Assembly (NCBI GenBank): GCA_900769565.1
Contig: CAAGHC010000098.1
Span: forward strand, 1-30,830
Length of the DNA: 30,830 bases
Direction of reading: 5' to 3'
From: Clostridia bacterium
GTDB lineage: Bacteria; Bacillota; Clostridia; Christensenellales; Borkfalkiaceae
Shown: positions 29,145-30,830 of the stretch, piece by piece
Layout of the letters: every line of letters begins with the position of its first letter
How positions within the stretch are numbered: the first letter of the stretch is position 1
Notes under the pieces: model-generated
Databases searched by the model: none
What the model saw: the letters and a program-made list of their open reading frames with translations, nothing else
Told to the model about the DNA's origin: nothing
Made by a program: the position numbers and the translations under genes

Positions 29145-30686
29145 TTATTTTTCGATAAGTGATTTACCCGTCATTTCTTCAGGAACTTTTACGTCCATTA
29201 CGTCTAACAAGGTAGGCGCAACGTCTGCTAAAATACCACCGTCACGAAGTTTAACGTTTTCAAAGCCCTTGCCAACCAAAATTAGCGGAACTTTGTTAGT
29301 GGTGTGTGCGGTAAATGGTGATTCGTCGTCTGCAAGCATCTTGTCTGCATTGCCGTGGTCTGCCGTTATAATCGCTACGCCACCCATCTTTTCAATCTTA
29401 TCCACAACCTTGCCCACACATTCGTCAACCGTTTGAACTGCTTTAATCGCAGCATCAAACACGCCCGTGTGTCCTACCATGTCGCAGTTTGCAAAGTTTA
29501 GAATAACTACGTCGTATTCGTCGGAATCAAGTTTTTCTAATACTTTTTCGGTAACTTCGTAAGCGCTCATTTCCGGCTTTAAGTCGTAAGTTGCAACCTT
29601 TGGTGATGCAATAAGTTCTCTGTCTTCGTTCTTATTCGGGGTTTCCACACCACCGTTAAAGAAGAAAGTTACGTGCGCATACTTTTCGGTTTCTGCAATT
29701 CTCAATTGTTTTAAGCCGAGCGAAGAAACGTATTCACCCAAAGTGTTGGTTAAAACTTGGGGCTTAAACGCTACTTTAACGTTTGTAAAACTTGCATCGT
29801 AACGGGTAAAGCAAACGTATACGGGATTAAGGAAACCACTCTTTCTTTCAAAACCGTCAAAACTAGGTTCACTCATAGCACGAGTAATTTGACGTGCTCT
29901 ATCAGGACGGAAGTTAAAGAAAATTATGCTATCGCCTTGCTCAATAAGCCCAACGGGCTTACCGTCCTTAACTACGTGTGCAGGAATAACGAATTCGTCG
30001 GTTACGCCGTTATCGTAAGAATTACGAACGTATTGTTCAGCGTCTTCAGTAGTTTCACCGTTTGCAAGCGTCATCATGTCGTAAGCCTTTTCCACTCTTT
30101 CCCAACGATTATCTCTATCCATAACGTAGTATCTACCACCAACGGATGCGATAGTGCCGAAACCGAGTTTTTCGGTGTGTGCCTTTAATTCCTTAATAAA
30201 GTCTGCACCACTAGTAGGCGAAACGTCTCTACCGTCAAGGAAACAGTGTACGAAAACGTCGGATAAACCTTTCATTTTTGCAAGTTCAATAAGCGCAAAA
30301 AGGTGGGTTAAGTGACTGTGTACGCCACCGTCTGATAAAAGACCGTATAGATGAAGTTTTTTGCCGTTGTTTTTAGCGTTATCAATAGCAGTCAAAAATT
30401 CTTCGTTTTCAAAGAAGTCGCCGTCCTTAATTGATTTGGTTATACGGGTAAGTTCTTGATAAACTATTCTACCTGCGCCCATGTTAAGGTGACCAACTTC
30501 ACTATTGCCCATTTGACCCTCGGGAAGACCTACGTCCATTCCACTAGCGCCGATTAAGGTCGTTGGCCATTTAGCCATGAGTTTATCTACGTTTTCACTG
30601 CCGGCACACTTTATTGCGTTGCCCTTTTTTTCGCAGTTAATTCCGTAACCGTCCATTATTATAATACAATTAGGTCTATTTTTCAT
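29145..30686 (-). CDS. gpmI: 2,3-bisphosphoglycerate-independent phosphoglycerate mutase
   Basis: 513 aa, the usual length. It interconverts 3- and 2-phosphoglycerate with two Mn(II) through a phosphoserine. The alkaline-phosphatase-like fold shows metal Asp12 in IIMDGYGIN, nucleophile Ser62 in GQMGNSEVGHLNMGAGR, DGRDVSPTSG and SVGGRYYVMDRDNRW of the phosphotransfer domain, and the second metal sites NFANCDMVGHTG and ITADHGNADKM. It follows tpiA on the same strand, a common glycolytic gene order in Firmicutes, but an attenuator-like hairpin separates them. Intact. Confidence 0.97.
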   Translation of the reverse strand: MKNRPNCIIIMDGYGINCEKKGNAIKCAGSENVDKLMAKWPTTLIGASGMDVGLPEGQMGNSEVGHLNMGAGRIVYQELTRITKSIKDGDFFENEEFLTAIDNAKNNGKKLHLYGLLSDGGVHSHLTHLFALIELAKMKGLSDVFVHCFLDGRDVSPTSGADFIKELKAHTEKLGFGTIASVGGRYYVMDRDNRWERVEKAYDMMTLANGETTEDAEQYVRNSYDNGVTDEFVIPAHVVKDGKPVGLIEQGDSIIFFNFRPDRARQITRAMSEPSFDGFERKSGFLNPVYVCFTRYDASFTNVKVAFKPQVLTNTLGEYVSSLGLKQLRIAETEKYAHVTFFFNGGVETPNKNEDRELIASPKVATYDLKPEMSAYEVTEKVLEKLDSDEYDVVILNFANCDMVGHTGVFDAAIKAVQTVDECVGKVVDKIEKMGGVAIITADHGNADKMLADDESPFTAHTTNKVPLILVGKGFENVKLRDGGILADVAPTLLDVMDVKVPEEMTGKSLIEK

Positions 30687-30707
30687 AAATATAATTTCCT
30701 TTAATCA

Positions 30708-30734
30708 AAAGGCACAAATTCTCATTGTGCCTTT
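30708..30734 (-). terminator. Terminator or attenuator between tpiA and gpmI
   Basis: AAAGGCACAA (30708-30717) and TTGTGCCTTT (30725-30734) around a 7-nt loop, followed by TTTT on the minus strand. It sits 20-odd bases before gpmI in the same transcription direction, so it probably reduces rather than abolishes readthrough. Confidence 0.75.
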
Positions 30735-30764
30735 ATTTTTCATAGGCTTAAGAGCCCTTATTTA

Positions 30765-30830
30765 TTAACCTTTGTAGTTAACGATACCTGCAAAGTCGGT
30801 TGCCTTTAACGCTGCACCACCGATAAGACC
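30765..30830 (-). CDS. tpiA: Triosephosphate isomerase, C-terminal end (cut by window edge)
   Basis: Only the last 21 codons are present. They read GLIGGAALKATDFAGIVNYKG, which matches the phosphate-binding GGASLK loop and the closing FxxIVN helix of triosephosphate isomerase. The enzyme interconverts dihydroxyacetone phosphate and glyceraldehyde-3-phosphate. The neighbouring gpmI supports a glycolytic cluster continuing to the right of the window. Confidence 0.9.
   Translation of the reverse strand, partial: GLIGGAALKATDFAGIVNYKG

Noticed and set aside
1..30830. CRISPR arrays
   Set aside because: No regularly spaced direct repeats of suitable length were seen; the only close repeats are the 60-nt pair and the 45-nt leader pair, each with two copies.

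Overview
The window is low-GC Firmicutes-type DNA. AGGAG-class ribosome sites and sigma-A promoters with 17-bp spacers recur, and genes are tightly packed. The chromosomal genes (cdaA, holA, comEC, a glycolytic cluster, a malic enzyme and a uronate operon) suit an anaerobic, probably gut-dwelling member of the Clostridia. The exact order cannot be read from the sequence.

Layout. (1) 1-2863: right end of an integrative or mobilizable element of the Tn4451 kind. It holds the tail of a MobV-type relaxase, a small ribbon-helix-helix-like protein, a TnpW-family protein and a large serine recombinase. (2) 2904-12861: a nine-gene leftward operon for hexuronate breakdown (two sugar-phosphate-isomerase-like TIM barrels, two Gfo/Idh/MocA oxidoreductases, uxuA, an uxuB-type SDR, uxaC, KDPG aldolase, KDG kinase). 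A divergent AraC regulator appears to be transcribed without a leader; a cupin gene follows. (3) 13071-21627: housekeeping genes, all leftward: tRNA-Pro(CGG), an MGMT-like protein, malic enzyme, aspartate kinase, a DUF1015 protein, a 45-aa membrane protein, diadenylate cyclase, holA and comEC. (4) 21628-22528: an RNA-rich, gene-free stretch. It has back-to-back promoters, a 6S-like RNA, a duplicated 60-nt palindromic repeat, a tRNA-Glu-like copy broken by a structured insert, and an intact tRNA-Glu(CTC). (5) 22530-26214: an accessory island of two tiny proteins, an unrecognised 178-aa protein, a PD-(D/E)XK nuclease, a WYL-domain regulator and a stand-alone DnaB-type ATPase. It lies between inverted copies of the tRNA-Glu downstream flank. 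(6) 26490-30830: nucleoside hydrolase, a 41-aa membrane protein, a PlsC-type acyltransferase with a zinc ribbon, gpmI and the end of tpiA.

How genes work together. uxaC, the SDR, uxuA, the aldolase and the kinase form the complete route from D-glucuronate to pyruvate and glyceraldehyde-3-phosphate. The four upstream redox/TIM-barrel genes probably release or prepare the uronate. No transporter or glycoside hydrolase is present, which makes a keto-intermediate, hydrolase-free cleavage of glucuronides a reasonable hypothesis.

The most novel-looking part is the island next to tRNA-Glu. The WYL regulator and the nuclease form one operon. Two downstream promoters are near-identical copies, each with a CCAAATTTGG palindrome touching the -10 box and a 12-bp hairpin at the mRNA 5' end that buries the ribosome site. 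This looks like a tightly held defence-type module, but that function is inferred.
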